DNA of 64,000 bases from Bacteroidota bacterium (GCA_023397505.1 JAEWUC010000008.1:496001-560000), one strand, 5' to 3'; positions 46,311-56,011 are shown, counted from the first letter of the stretch. The notes: a model not told the origin generated them from the sequence alone. Numbers and translations: made by a program.

Positions 46311-47114
46311 TTAACCGCCGATTTTAACAGGTAAATTAAGAGTTTCAAATTTGTTTTTAATAGAATTCATTTCATCCGCTGTTGGCGGAATAATGTGCGA
46401 AAGTTTGTTTTCAATATTCATCTTCGCGTATTTATTTTCCGCGCTTTTATGATACGGAAGTAAGTTTATACCGCGTATGTTTTTTAAGGATGAAATGAAT
46501 TCAATCATCTCGTTAATATTATCTATTGTATCTGTAATGCTTGGAATAATAGGGATACGTAAAATAATTTTATTTCCTTCGGAAGATAATCTTATAAGAT
46601 TATCTTTGATCAATTTATTCGAGACATTGGTGTATTGCTTGTGCAAATCTTCGTTCATTAATTTTAGATCGTAAAGAAAAAGATCAGTCAACTCATAAAT
46701 CATTTCGAAGTTGGAAAAATCAGAGTATCCTGTTGTATCAATGGCAGTGTGGATATCATTTTTCTTGCATCGGTCTAAGATTTCATGCAAGAAATTGATT
46801 TGAAGCATAGGTTCTCCGCCGGATAATGTAACACCGCCGCCGGATTCTTCATAAAAAGGAATATCTTTCTCGATGTGAATCATCAACTCATCGGCAGAAA
46901 TTTCATTACCAATAATTCCCTGGTTTGATGATGAATTAAAATTCCATTTATACGAACAGCCGGCAAATTCTTCCGGTAAAATACGTTGACTTTCCGGGTT
47001 GTGGCACCACCAGCATTTTAAAGGGCAGCCCTTGAAAAATACAGTGGTTCTTATTCCCGGTCCGTCATTTATGGAATATTTTTTTATATCAAATACGAAA
47101 CCTTTAGCAATCAT
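46311..47114 (-). CDS. hypE: Radical SAM glycyl-radical-enzyme activase (HypE-type), minimal form
   Basis: A 267-residue radical SAM protein. The cluster motif CPLKCWWC gives C30-x3-C34-x2-C37. The GGE-type SAM motif SGGEP and the start IKKYSINDGPGIRTTVFFKGC are typical of GRE-activating enzymes. Most activases of non-PFL enzymes insert an eight-cysteine ferredoxin domain after this motif. Here the segment (about 42-72) has only one Cys, so no auxiliary clusters are expected. It should install the glycyl radical on HypD, which is encoded one base downstream. Confidence 0.9.
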   Translation of the reverse strand: MIAKGFVFDIKKYSINDGPGIRTTVFFKGCPLKCWWCHNPESQRILPEEFAGCSYKWNFNSSSNQGIIGNEISADELMIHIEKDIPFYEESGGGVTLSGGEPMLQINFLHEILDRCKKNDIHTAIDTTGYSDFSNFEMIYELTDLFLYDLKLMNEDLHKQYTNVSNKLIKDNLIRLSSEGNKIILRIPIIPSITDTIDNINEMIEFISSLKNIRGINLLPYHKSAENKYAKMNIENKLSHIIPPTADEMNSIKNKFETLNLPVKIGG

Positions 47115-47227
47115 CGGAAATAAATTATAATTATATGTTTTGTTTGCAAATTAACTAAACGGGCAACAAAGAAAAAGCAGTGCAAAATTCTGTCCTGCCA
47201 AAAAAGAAGTCGTTTAATTAATCAGAT

Positions 47228-48487
47228 ATGTTAAATTTGCAGTCGCAATATTTATTAATTAGTTTGATGAGTAGCTTGTTTAATAATCAAAATCCAAACG
47301 ACATACACCAGTTCGAAAAAGAACTAAACGAATTAAAATCTTTAACGGAGAATTATCAAAAACTTTTGGAGATGCTTAAAGCAAGCGAATCCAAATACAG
47401 ATTTTTAACTGAAAATTCAGCCGATATTGTCTGGCACCTTGATGCCGATTTAAGATTTACTTATGTGAGTCCAGCCGATGAAAAACTGCGCGGATATAAA
47501 CAAGAAGAAGTTATCGGTAAAACTATTTGGGAAATTTTAACTCCCGAAGGTACACTGCATGTAAGCGAAAAAATGGCTGAACTAAAGGAGAAGAAGATAT
47601 CTAGAAATTCTTCGGTACGATACGAACTTCCTCTTGTAACTAAAAAAGGTTCAATATTCTGGTGTGAGGTTAATGTTAATCCGATTATAGGACATGACGG
47701 CAAAGTAATAGGATATAACGGCGTTACGCGGGATATTACAGAGAGGAAAAAATTCGAAGAGGAAATCCAAGCTAAGAATGAAAAATTAAAAGAACTCAAC
47801 GACAGTAAGGATAAATTCTTTTCGATTATTGCGCACGATCTTCGCAGCCCATTTCAGGGATTGCTCGGCATTTCAAATCTATTGGTTTCGGATTCCGATA
47901 ATCTTTCCAAGGACGAAATAAAAGAATACGCTATAATGCTGAACAATTCATTGAGCAATCAGTTCAGATTGCTCGAAGATCTTTTAAGCTGGGCAAGAAT
48001 CCAGGCGGGAAAAATTAAATATGAGCCGGTAGATATTTGCGTTCTCGAAGAAGTATATAATGTAACACAAATGTTTAAATCGAATCTAAAAAACAAAAAC
48101 ATCAGTACAAGAATTAACGTTGATGAAAATATAAACATTCTTGCCGACCGCGATATGTTTTGGCTTTTGATACGCAACTTAATTTCGAACGCGATAAAGT
48201 TTACACGTTCGGGTGGTTGGATCGAAATTAATTCATCCGTCGAAGGCGATTTCGTTTTATTCGAAATAAAGGATAATGGTGTTGGCATTGAAGAAGAATA
48301 CATAGATAAATTATTCCGCCTTGATGCTCATTATACTTCCGAAGGCACTAACCATGAATCGGGCTCCGGACTAGGATTAATTTTATGCAAAGATATTATT
48401 GATAAGCACAACTGCAAAATTTGGGTTGACAGTAAAGTTAATGAAGGTACGAGCTTTATGTTTACTTTACCCAAAAGCAATTCTTAA
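47228..48487 (+). CDS. PAS sensor histidine kinase
   Basis: A 419-residue soluble kinase. An N-terminal coiled coil (about 25-55) and a PAS domain (about 57-180, ending NGVTRDITERK) precede HisKA with FFSIIAHDLRSPFQ (H203) and an HATPase domain (NLISNAIKFTRSG, DNGVGIEEE, GSGLGLIL). Its catalytic core closely resembles that of the 816-residue kinase at 14969-17419, so the two are paralogues. There is no adjacent regulator. The start could also be the ATG at 47267. It is divergent from the hydroxyproline operon across about 113 bases. Confidence 0.9.
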   Translation: MLNLQSQYLLISLMSSLFNNQNPNDIHQFEKELNELKSLTENYQKLLEMLKASESKYRFLTENSADIVWHLDADLRFTYVSPADEKLRGYKQEEVIGKTIWEILTPEGTLHVSEKMAELKEKKISRNSSVRYELPLVTKKGSIFWCEVNVNPIIGHDGKVIGYNGVTRDITERKKFEEEIQAKNEKLKELNDSKDKFFSIIAHDLRSPFQGLLGISNLLVSDSDNLSKDEIKEYAIMLNNSLSNQFRLLEDLLSWARIQAGKIKYEPVDICVLEEVYNVTQMFKSNLKNKNISTRINVDENINILADRDMFWLLIRNLISNAIKFTRSGGWIEINSSVEGDFVLFEIKDNGVGIEEEYIDKLFRLDAHYTSEGTNHESGSGLGLILCKDIIDKHNCKIWVDSKVNEGTSFMFTLPKSNS

Positions 48488-48522
48488 AATATTATACAAA
48501 CTTTCCTATTAAATTGAATTCG

Positions 48523-49458
48523 ATGACTGATAAAAAGAAATCGCTAATATATGCTTTAACGGCGGTGTTGTTTTGGTCAACAGTTGCAACGGCATTTAAA
48601 CTTACTTTGCTGGGCATGAACAATTCTCAGCTTTTGTTCTATTCATCATTAACAAGCTTTGCTGTTTTATATTTTTTGGCGAAGAAGAATTCGGCGGGCG
48701 AGTTAAAGGTTTTTTTTACAAAACAGCATTTAATTAACAACGCGTTCCTTGGGATGATAAATCCCTTTGTGTATTACCTTATTTTGTTCGAAGCTTATAG
48801 AATTTTACCTGCGCAGGAAGCACAACCGATAAATTTGATATGGCCGCTTATACTTTCTATTATGTCCGCAATTATTTTGAAACAAAAATTATCCTTGTCT
48901 TCAATCTTCGGGTTGGTAATTTCTTTTGTTGGAGTTGTTATTGTCGCAACGCGCGGAAATATTTTATCTTTTCATTTTCAAAACATAACCGGGGATTTGC
49001 TTGCATTGCTCAGTTCGTTTGTTTGGGCAGTGTATTGGATTCTTAACCTGCTTGATAAAAGAGAAGAATCAATTAAACTTGTCGGCTCTTTTTTCTTCGG
49101 AACAATTTATACGGGATTATACATTTTGTTTTTTGATTCATTCGGTCCGTTCGAAATTAAATACTTATTTGGCGCATTTTATATAGGGCTTTTCGAAATG
49201 GGAATAACTTTTTTTCTGTGGTTGAAAGCAATTTCCTTAAGCGAGGACAAAGCTAAAACTGCGAACTTAGTTTACCTGTTTCCCGTTATTTCATTTTCCA
49301 TGATCGCATTTGTACTCGGTGAAAAAATACATATGTCTTCTGTTGTCGGATTGGTATTGATAATCGGAGGAATTTTAGTTCAGCAATTATCGAAAGAAAT
49401 ATTTGTTGCAAATTTTACTGCAATAAAAAATCTGTTTACCAGCAAATTCAGTCGTTAG
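48523..49458 (+). CDS. DMT-superfamily (EamA) transporter
   Basis: About 311 residues and ten TM helices in two EamA repeats. Typical segments are LTAVLFWSTVATAFKL near the start and LLSSFVWAVYWILNLLDKR at the second repeat. EamA proteins export metabolites or amino acids; the substrate cannot be deduced. I use the ATG at 48523, because the TTG at 48514 only adds three residues. Its end lies 10 bases from the convergent trpA stop, with no terminator between them. Confidence 0.85.
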   Translation: MTDKKKSLIYALTAVLFWSTVATAFKLTLLGMNNSQLLFYSSLTSFAVLYFLAKKNSAGELKVFFTKQHLINNAFLGMINPFVYYLILFEAYRILPAQEAQPINLIWPLILSIMSAIILKQKLSLSSIFGLVISFVGVVIVATRGNILSFHFQNITGDLLALLSSFVWAVYWILNLLDKREESIKLVGSFFFGTIYTGLYILFFDSFGPFEIKYLFGAFYIGLFEMGITFFLWLKAISLSEDKAKTANLVYLFPVISFSMIAFVLGEKIHMSSVVGLVLIIGGILVQQLSKEIFVANFTAIKNLFTSKFSR

Positions 49459-49468
49459 TAATCAATAT

Positions 49469-50251
49469 TTATATTTCGCATGCGTTACTTAATTCATTTA
49501 CAAATGCGCAAACTTCTTTAGTGCTTTTTCCGTCGTTTAATCTCTTAATTAAAGCGCTTGCAACAATTACGCCGTCGCAATGCGGCGCAAACATTTTTAT
49601 GTGTTCGGGTTTTGAAATTCCAAAACCGATCAACATTTTATTTTTTTCTACAATTGAATAAGTGCGCTCAATATTTTTTAGAGTATCTTCCTTAAAATTA
49701 TCGCGTGCGCCGGTAATACCGGTAACGCTTACACAATAAACAAAACCGCTGCTTTTGTTATCGATTTCTTTTATGCGTTCATCCGGCGAAGTGGGGGTTG
49801 TTAAAAGTATTTTCTCGAATTCCTTAAATTTATCAGCGTAAAAAGAATCGTACTCTTCGAGAGGAACATCGGGAACAATTAATCCTTGCGCACCGGAATT
49901 TAAAGCATCATCACAAAATTGTTTTATGCCGTACTTTATGATCGGATTGGCGTAACCCATAAGCACAATTGGTTTATTGCTTTTAGCTTTTATCCTTTCG
50001 GAAAAGCTAAAAACATCTTTTAAATTAATACCGTTATCAAGTGCATGCTGCGAAGAAGATTGAATTACGGGTCCGTCTGCTAACGGGTCGGAAAAGGGAA
50101 TGCCGAGTTCCAGCATGTCTGCGCCGTTTTCCAAAACATTAAGCGCGAGATCTACAAAGTTGTTTTTGTCTGGAAATCCTGCCGTCAAAAAAATTGAAAG
50201 AACTTTTCTTTTTGATGAATTGATTTTTTCGATGTGTTCTTTAATCTTCAT
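49469..50251 (-). CDS. trpA: Tryptophan synthase alpha chain
   Basis: A 260-residue TIM barrel. Catalytic Glu is in DMLELGIPFSDPLADGP, and VPDVPLEEYD plus a GFGISKPEH phosphate-binding segment are present. It cleaves indole-3-glycerol phosphate to indole and glyceraldehyde-3-phosphate. Last gene of the trp operon; the ATG overlaps the trpB stop (ATGA). No terminator is visible after it. Confidence 0.96.
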   Translation of the reverse strand: MKIKEHIEKINSSKRKVLSIFLTAGFPDKNNFVDLALNVLENGADMLELGIPFSDPLADGPVIQSSSQHALDNGINLKDVFSFSERIKAKSNKPIVLMGYANPIIKYGIKQFCDDALNSGAQGLIVPDVPLEEYDSFYADKFKEFEKILLTTPTSPDERIKEIDNKSSGFVYCVSVTGITGARDNFKEDTLKNIERTYSIVEKNKMLIGFGISKPEHIKMFAPHCDGVIVASALIKRLNDGKSTKEVCAFVNELSNACEI

Positions 50252-51459
50252 AAAACCTTATCGTCGATTTGTTGAATGATTGTATTTAAGTCTTTGTCGC
50301 CGCGTCCGCTTATGTTTACAATTACAACTTCATTTTTGCTTGTTTGCGGAATTAGTTTATTCAAGTGTGCAACTGCGTGCGCTGTTTCGAGAGCGGGGAT
50401 TATTCCTTCAAGCTTTGCAAGCAGCATTGTTGCGTTTAATGCTTCATCATCTGTAATGGATTCATATTTAGCGCGGGAAATGTCTTTTAATAAACTGTGT
50501 TCCGGGCCAACACCGGGATAATCGAGTCCCGCAGAGATTGAGTGGACTTCGGAAATTTGTCCGTTTGCATCTTGTAAAAGATATGTTTTCATTCCTTGAA
50601 AAACACCGGGTTCGCCTATAGTTAAAGTAGCGCAGTGTTTGCCTGAATCAATTCCGTATCCAGCGGCTTCTACGCCGATGAGTTTTACTTTTTCATCATT
50701 TACAAACGGGTAAAAAATTCCCATTGCATTTGAGCCGCCGCCTACGCACGCTACAATATAATCCGGCAGTTTGTTCTCATACTTTTGAATCTGCTCTTTT
50801 GCTTCAATTCCAATCACAGATTGAAAATCACGGACGAGCATTGGGTAGGGATGGGGACCGACAACAGAACCGATTATGTAATGTGTGTCGGCAACATTTG
50901 TAACCCAATCGCGTATTGCTTCGTTGGTTGCGTCTTTCAATGTTTTACTGCCTGATGTTACCGGAATGACTTCTGCGCCGAGCAGTTTCATTCTAAACAC
51001 GTTTGGCTTTTGCCTTTCGATATCAACTTCGCCCATGTACATAACACATTTTAAACCAAACTTTGCGCAAACTGTTGCGGTTGCAACGCCGTGCTGACCC
51101 GCGCCTGTTTCGGCAATTATTCTTGTTTTGCCTAAACGTTTTGCAAGCAATATTTGACCGAGAGCGTTATTTAATTTATGAGCTCCTGTATGGCAGAGGT
51201 CTTCGCGTTTTAAATAAATCTTTGCTTTTCCGAAATGTTCTGTTAATCTTTCAGCGAAAGTAAGAGGTGTCGGTCTGCCGTTATATTCCTTTTGTAATGC
51301 ATTCAATTCAATATTAAACTTATCGTCATTTTTAATTTCGCGGTAAAGTTTTTCAAGTTCGTCAAGAGCAGATATCAAAGTTTCGGGAACATATTTCCCG
51401 CCGTAAATTCCGAACTTGCCGCTTGCATCGGGAAAATTGTATGTGCTATTTGAATTCAT
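50248..51459 (-). CDS. trpB: Tryptophan synthase beta chain
   Basis: A 403-residue PLP enzyme of the TrpB1 type. The PLP lysine is in EDLCHTGAHKLNNALGQ, with ETGAGQHGVATAT and the glycine loop ACVGGGSNAMG also present. It condenses indole with serine in the alpha2-beta2 complex. It lies 22 bases after trpF, the only real gap within the operon, and overlaps trpA by 4 bases. Confidence 0.97.
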   Translation of the reverse strand: MNSNSTYNFPDASGKFGIYGGKYVPETLISALDELEKLYREIKNDDKFNIELNALQKEYNGRPTPLTFAERLTEHFGKAKIYLKREDLCHTGAHKLNNALGQILLAKRLGKTRIIAETGAGQHGVATATVCAKFGLKCVMYMGEVDIERQKPNVFRMKLLGAEVIPVTSGSKTLKDATNEAIRDWVTNVADTHYIIGSVVGPHPYPMLVRDFQSVIGIEAKEQIQKYENKLPDYIVACVGGGSNAMGIFYPFVNDEKVKLIGVEAAGYGIDSGKHCATLTIGEPGVFQGMKTYLLQDANGQISEVHSISAGLDYPGVGPEHSLLKDISRAKYESITDDEALNATMLLAKLEGIIPALETAHAVAHLNKLIPQTSKNEVVIVNISGRGDKDLNTIIQQIDDKVL

Positions 51460-51481
51460 TATAAAAATCCTTTGTCAAATA

Positions 51482-52099
51482 TTATTTGTGACTATTCAAC
51501 TGATTAAACTTTACAAATAACTCTTTTACTTTTTTGTGATCTTTCTTGCCCGGTTCCGATTCAATCGATGATGAAATATCTATTGCCGCCGGGTTTACTT
51601 CATTAAATACTGTTTCAAGATTCTCAACAGATACACCGCCGGAAAGAATGATTTTACTTTTTAACTTTTGCGGGATAAAATTCCAATTAAATTTATTTCC
51701 GGTTCCGCCCATTTCGTTTGGTGAAAATGCATCGAGTAAAATACGACAGTTTCTGAATTCGTCAATTCTTGTCCAATCGAAATTATCATCAATTCTAAAA
51801 CTCTTAATAACCGGCAGAGAAATATTATCAATGTATTTTGGCGTTTCGTTTCCGTGAAGCTGCACAGCATTTAATCCTATATGCGTCGCTGCGGAGTTAA
51901 CTTTAGTGAAATCTTCATCAACGAAAACACCGATCTTTAAAATAAAAGGCGGAAGTCGCTGTATTATTTCACGCGCTTTATCATAACTGATAAATCTTTT
52001 ACTCTTTTCGTAAAAGATGAATCCCAGTGCATCGGCTCCGAGATTTGAGCAAAGCATCGCATCTTCGATGTTTGTAATGCCGCAAATTTTAATTTGCAA
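51482..52099 (-). CDS. trpF: Phosphoribosylanthranilate isomerase
   Basis: A 205-residue TIM barrel with the catalytic Cys in KICGITNIEDA and the catalytic Asp in ILLDAFSP. The start is a TTG (encoding the N-terminal Met of MQIKICGI) located inside the end of trpC (11-base overlap). A rare start plus overlap suggests translation depends on coupling. It converts PRA to CdRP. Confidence 0.95.
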   Translation of the reverse strand: MQIKICGITNIEDAMLCSNLGADALGFIFYEKSKRFISYDKAREIIQRLPPFILKIGVFVDEDFTKVNSAATHIGLNAVQLHGNETPKYIDNISLPVIKSFRIDDNFDWTRIDEFRNCRILLDAFSPNEMGGTGNKFNWNFIPQKLKSKIILSGGVSVENLETVFNEVNPAAIDISSSIESEPGKKDHKKVKELFVKFNQLNSHK

Positions 52100-52883
52100 A
52101 GCTGCACCATTCTATAAATTGTGTTAAAGCCAATTCAATGTTAAAATTTTTCATAAAGTGCTCGCCAACGAGCACTGCGTGAGTATCTGTATTTTTTACA
52201 AATTCCAAATCGCCTTTTGTAGAGATACCGCTTTCGGAAACAATGGTAATACCCGGCGGAATTAATTTTGCTATTTCTTTCGTTGTATTGATATCAACGC
52301 GAAAAGTGGCGAGGTCGCGATTATTTATGCCGATTATTTTGTTTTGCGCAAAATTAATTTTATCCAATTGAGCGGCGGAATGAATTTCGAGAAGAACTTG
52401 CAGCTTGTTTTCGAATGCAATTAATGAAAGTTCGTTGATTTGCTGTTTCGAAAGTGCTTCGGCAATTAACAATATTGCGTCTGCGCCATTGGATTTCGCT
52501 TCGAGAATTTGAAACTCGTCAATTATAAAATCCTTACGAAGAAGGGGAACGATTTTAATCTCAGCTATTTCTTTTAGATGTGAAATATCTCCATGGAAAA
52601 ACAATTTATCTGTTAACACAGAAATTGCATCTGCCCCGGCGCGCATGTAATTTTTTGCAATTTCAAGATGATCGAAATCTTTTCTTATAACTCCCTTTGA
52701 CGGGCTAGCCTTCTTAATTTCGGCAATGATATTAATCTTACGTTTTTTGAGCAAGGCGGCATTAAAATCCATCGGTTTTGTCTCGAACATCTCTGTATTC
52801 ACAAAACTGTCTCTTGTAAAACGCTTATGAAGAATTCCAACTTCTGTTTTTTTTGCTTGAAGAATTTTTTCAAGTATCGTCAT
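52089..52883 (-). CDS. trpC: Indole-3-glycerol-phosphate synthase
   Basis: A 264-residue TIM barrel. Catalytic Lys is in IIAEIKKASPSKG; LLRKDFIIDEFQ, IGINNRDL and SESGIST complete the family pattern. It converts CdRP to indole-3-glycerol phosphate. The gene is separate from trpF, unlike the enterobacterial fusion. It overlaps trpD by 4 bases and trpF by 11. Confidence 0.96.
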   Translation of the reverse strand: MTILEKILQAKKTEVGILHKRFTRDSFVNTEMFETKPMDFNAALLKKRKINIIAEIKKASPSKGVIRKDFDHLEIAKNYMRAGADAISVLTDKLFFHGDISHLKEIAEIKIVPLLRKDFIIDEFQILEAKSNGADAILLIAEALSKQQINELSLIAFENKLQVLLEIHSAAQLDKINFAQNKIIGINNRDLATFRVDINTTKEIAKLIPPGITIVSESGISTKGDLEFVKNTDTHAVLVGEHFMKNFNIELALTQFIEWCSFAN

Positions 52884-53899
52884 TTGTTCTTCTCTCCGAA
52901 TTCTTTTAGCTCGAGTAATTTATTAAGTGTTCTGCCGGATTGAATAGATTCTTCCGCAACGTAGAGACAATCTTTAATGTCATCGCTAACGCCTGCAACT
53001 TTTAATGCGAACGCGGCATTGGCGGCAACAATGTAATAGCCGGGAGTTTTTTCTCTTCCGTTAAAAATATCATAAATAATTTTTGCATTTAAGGCGGCTG
53101 AACCTCCTGCAATATCTCCGGGGCTAAGTTGCGGGAAATTAAATGTCTCGTTTGTAACTTGATATAGATGCATTGATGAATTACCCGTGGTTTCAATAAC
53201 ATTTGTCGTGTCGGTTAGAGTTATTTCATCAAAAGAATTGTTTGTGCAAATGAAACATACCTTTTCCATATTGAGATATTTGACTGCATCGGCCATTAAC
53301 TTGGATGTGTAATTATCAAATGTCCCGATTAATTGCCGCATTGTCCCAGCTGGATTTGTTAATGGCCCGAGTATGTTGAATATTGATCTGAACGCAAGTT
53401 CTTTTCTGATCGGTGCAACATGAGCCATTGCCGGGTGATAAAGCGGGGCGAAAAGGAAAGCAATGCCTATTTCATCCAATGCCTTCGCAGAAAATTCAGG
53501 AGATAGTTGCACATTAACACCAAGTTCGTGAAGTACATCCGAGCTTCCGCTTTTGCTTGATATGGAACGGTTGCCGTGCTTTGCAACTTTTACGTTTGCG
53601 CCGGCAACTACAAACGCAACTGCAGTGGAAATATTGAACGAGCCGGAACCGTCGCCTCCGGTGCCGCAAACATCAATTACATTTCTGGAATCGCAATCCA
53701 ACTTGATTACTTTTTCCCGCATTGCTTTTACAAATCCCGCTACTTCCTCGGCAGTCTCTTTTTTAATTTTTAATGCGGTTAGGAGCGAAGCGATTTTTGA
53801 ATTGTTCTCGTTGCCGCTCATTATTGAATACATAACACTGTAAGCTTCATCGAATGTGAGGTTCTCTCCATCGATTACTTTTTCAAGATATCCTTTCAT
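52880..53899 (-). CDS. trpD: Anthranilate phosphoribosyltransferase
   Basis: A 339-residue enzyme with the PRPP-binding motif DVCGTGGDGSGSFNIST and the anthranilate-site segment AKHGNRSISSKSGSSDVL. Usual family length. It transfers the phosphoribosyl group to anthranilate. The ATG overlaps the trpG stop by 4 bases and its stop overlaps trpC, so the genes are tightly coupled. Confidence 0.96.
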   Translation of the reverse strand: MKGYLEKVIDGENLTFDEAYSVMYSIMSGNENNSKIASLLTALKIKKETAEEVAGFVKAMREKVIKLDCDSRNVIDVCGTGGDGSGSFNISTAVAFVVAGANVKVAKHGNRSISSKSGSSDVLHELGVNVQLSPEFSAKALDEIGIAFLFAPLYHPAMAHVAPIRKELAFRSIFNILGPLTNPAGTMRQLIGTFDNYTSKLMADAVKYLNMEKVCFICTNNSFDEITLTDTTNVIETTGNSSMHLYQVTNETFNFPQLSPGDIAGGSAALNAKIIYDIFNGREKTPGYYIVAANAAFALKVAGVSDDIKDCLYVAEESIQSGRTLNKLLELKEFGEKNK

Positions 53900-54462
53900 A
53901 ATGCCAGCCAGTTTTTAATTAAGATTTCTCCATCGGGAGTTAATATGGATTCAGGATGAAACTGAATTCCTTCAATAGGAAAATTTTTATGACGCACACC
54001 CATTACAACTCCATCGTCTGATTCTGCGGAGATAATTAAATCATCCGGCAATGAGTTTCTATCAATTACAAGCGAATGATATCTGCCTGCTTGAAATTTC
54101 TGTTGAATATTCTTGTAAATGGTTTTCCCATCGTGCAATATAAAAGAAGTTTTGCCGTGCATTAAAGAAGGCGCATTAATTATTTTTGCGCCGAATGAAT
54201 AACCGATTCCCTGGTGACCGAGACAAACCCCAAGCACTGGTGTATGTTTACCGCATTCTTTAATTACTTCCAGAGAAATTTTTGAATCTTCGGGAACGCC
54301 CGGCCCAGGAGAAATTACAATTTTATCGGGTCTTAAAGAATTAATTTCGTCGAGTGATGTTCTGTCGTTTCTTTTAATTACTATATCGGCTGTAAATTTA
54401 CCAATTAATTGCACAAGATTAAAAGTGAACGAATCGTAATTGTCAATTACCAGGATTTTCAT
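53896..54462 (-). CDS. trpG: Anthranilate synthase component II (glutamine amidotransferase)
   Basis: A 188-residue class I glutamine amidotransferase. Nucleophile Cys is in GVCLGHQGIGY; the His/Glu pair is in IQFHPESIL. It supplies ammonia to TrpE. The ATG at 54462 follows GAGGTGA; the TTG one codon earlier is less likely. The start lies within the last 20 bases of trpE. Related PabA proteins can serve both TrpE and PabB. Confidence 0.94.
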   Translation of the reverse strand: MKILVIDNYDSFTFNLVQLIGKFTADIVIKRNDRTSLDEINSLRPDKIVISPGPGVPEDSKISLEVIKECGKHTPVLGVCLGHQGIGYSFGAKIINAPSLMHGKTSFILHDGKTIYKNIQQKFQAGRYHSLVIDRNSLPDDLIISAESDDGVVMGVRHKNFPIEGIQFHPESILTPDGEILIKNWLAL

Positions 54463-55921
54463 CAATCACCTCGGCATATTTTAACGCGTTTAATAAAACG
54501 GCTGATTTGTTATTTATCTCTTTTAGTTCGAGTTCCGGTTTACTGTCGGCAACAATTCCAGCGCCGGCCTGCCAATAAACTTTATCCTTATATGCAAACA
54601 AAGTTCTGATTGCAATGCACATATCGAGATTACCTTTGAAATCTATGTACCCGACAGCTCCGGCGTAAACACCGCGCTTAAGATTTTCATATCCGTTCAA
54701 TAACTGAATAGCTCGGATCTTTGGCGCACCGGAAACAGTGCCTGCCGGAAAACTTGCTTTAAGAGCGTCGATACTGTTCTTGTTATTTTCAAGATCGCCC
54801 TCTACACGGGATACAATATGCATAACATGAGAAAACCTGGTCACATTCATATTTTCGGTTACTTCAACACTGTTGTATTCACAAACTCTTCCCAGATCGT
54901 TTCTTGCAAGATCGACAAGCATAACATGTTCTGCTATTTCTTTCGGATCGGCATAGAGTTCTTTTTCAATTTCCAAATCTTCATCTGCAGTTTTACCACG
55001 CCTGCGTGTTCCTGCAATAGGTAAAATTGTAGCGCGACGATTCTTTACTTTTAATAAATCTTCCGGCGATGTGCCTATAATTGTAAAATCGCTCCCGTAT
55101 TCAATAAAATACATATATGGCGACGGATTGATAATTCTAAGCGCACGGTAAACATTTAGTAAATCACCGCTGTAGTGAGTTGAAAATCTTTTTGAAAAAA
55201 CGATCTGAAAAACATCACCATCGAAAATGTTGTTTTTACACTGTTCAACTAATTCATAAAACCTATCATTTTCAATACTGTGCGATATTTTTTCGGGGGA
55301 TGAGAATTTTAGATCGAAATTTATATTTGCGTTTAATTCATCGCGGAGTTTTTTTAATTGTGCTTTTGCTTCATCATATAATTTATGCGGATCGGAAGAA
55401 TCCGTAATGTTTACGTTTGCTATTAAAATGATTTGATGTTTGAAATGATCGAATGCAATAATATTATCGTACAATCCGAAAATGGAATCGTGGATATCGA
55501 TTTGTTTCCTGCCGTTAAACTTTATAACATCTTCTATCAGCGCAACATTTTCATAACCAAGGTAACCAACAATTCCGCCTGTGAAATCGGGGAGTTCATC
55601 AATTTTCGGATCTTTTGATTTTGTAATTTCTTCTGAGAGGTAATCGAAAATATTTTTCTTGATTGTTGATGTTTGGTCTTTTTCAACGATTGTTAACAAC
55701 TCGCCTTCATTCATAAAAATTTTTGCCGGATTTTTACCAATGAATGAATAACGCGCCAATCGTCCGATTCCTTCAACAGATTCGAGTAGAAAACTGTTTG
55801 ATCCTTTCTCCCGGATTTTTAGATATGCAAGAACCGGAGTTAACAAATCGGCGGTTATCTTTTCATAAACCGGAATCTTGTTGTATTCTTTCGACAACTC
55901 TAAAAATGTTTTATAATCCAT
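54443..55921 (-). CDS. trpE: Anthranilate synthase component I
   Basis: A 492-residue chorismate-utilising enzyme. The N-terminal part holds SFLLESVEG, the LLES-type tryptophan feedback site. The catalytic half has IAGTRRRGKT, LVDLARNDLGRVCE and FPAGTVSGAPKIRA. It makes anthranilate from chorismate and is the committed, feedback-inhibited step. I place the start at the ATG at 55921; a longer open frame to 56002 would cross the 3' side of the attenuator terminator. First structural gene of trpEGDCFBA, controlled by the leader just upstream. Confidence 0.95.
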   Translation of the reverse strand: MDYKTFLELSKEYNKIPVYEKITADLLTPVLAYLKIREKGSNSFLLESVEGIGRLARYSFIGKNPAKIFMNEGELLTIVEKDQTSTIKKNIFDYLSEEITKSKDPKIDELPDFTGGIVGYLGYENVALIEDVIKFNGRKQIDIHDSIFGLYDNIIAFDHFKHQIILIANVNITDSSDPHKLYDEAKAQLKKLRDELNANINFDLKFSSPEKISHSIENDRFYELVEQCKNNIFDGDVFQIVFSKRFSTHYSGDLLNVYRALRIINPSPYMYFIEYGSDFTIIGTSPEDLLKVKNRRATILPIAGTRRRGKTADEDLEIEKELYADPKEIAEHVMLVDLARNDLGRVCEYNSVEVTENMNVTRFSHVMHIVSRVEGDLENNKNSIDALKASFPAGTVSGAPKIRAIQLLNGYENLKRGVYAGAVGYIDFKGNLDMCIAIRTLFAYKDKVYWQAGAGIVADSKPELELKEINNKSAVLLNALKYAEVIDENPGN

Positions 55922-55972
55922 TTTAACCTCATCAACAATACTAGTTTTTACAAAACCATTTAACACCACTTT

Positions 55973-56011
55973 AAAACAAAAAACCCTTCCCGGTGAATCC
56001 AAGAAGGGTTT
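55973..56011 (-). terminator. trp attenuator terminator (stem 3:4)
   Basis: On the minus strand AAACCCTTC (56011-56003) pairs perfectly with GAAGGGTTT (55989-55981) across a 13-base loop, followed by TTTTTTGTTTT. It lies between the leader peptide stop and trpE (51 bases from the trpE ATG). The loop and 3' arm contain the sequence sequestered by the antiterminator. Confidence 0.93.

Noticed and set aside
55922..56002. 27-residue N-terminal extension of trpE
   Set aside because: It would be translated from the 3' side of the attenuator terminator; the ATG at 55921 aligns with the usual TrpE start.
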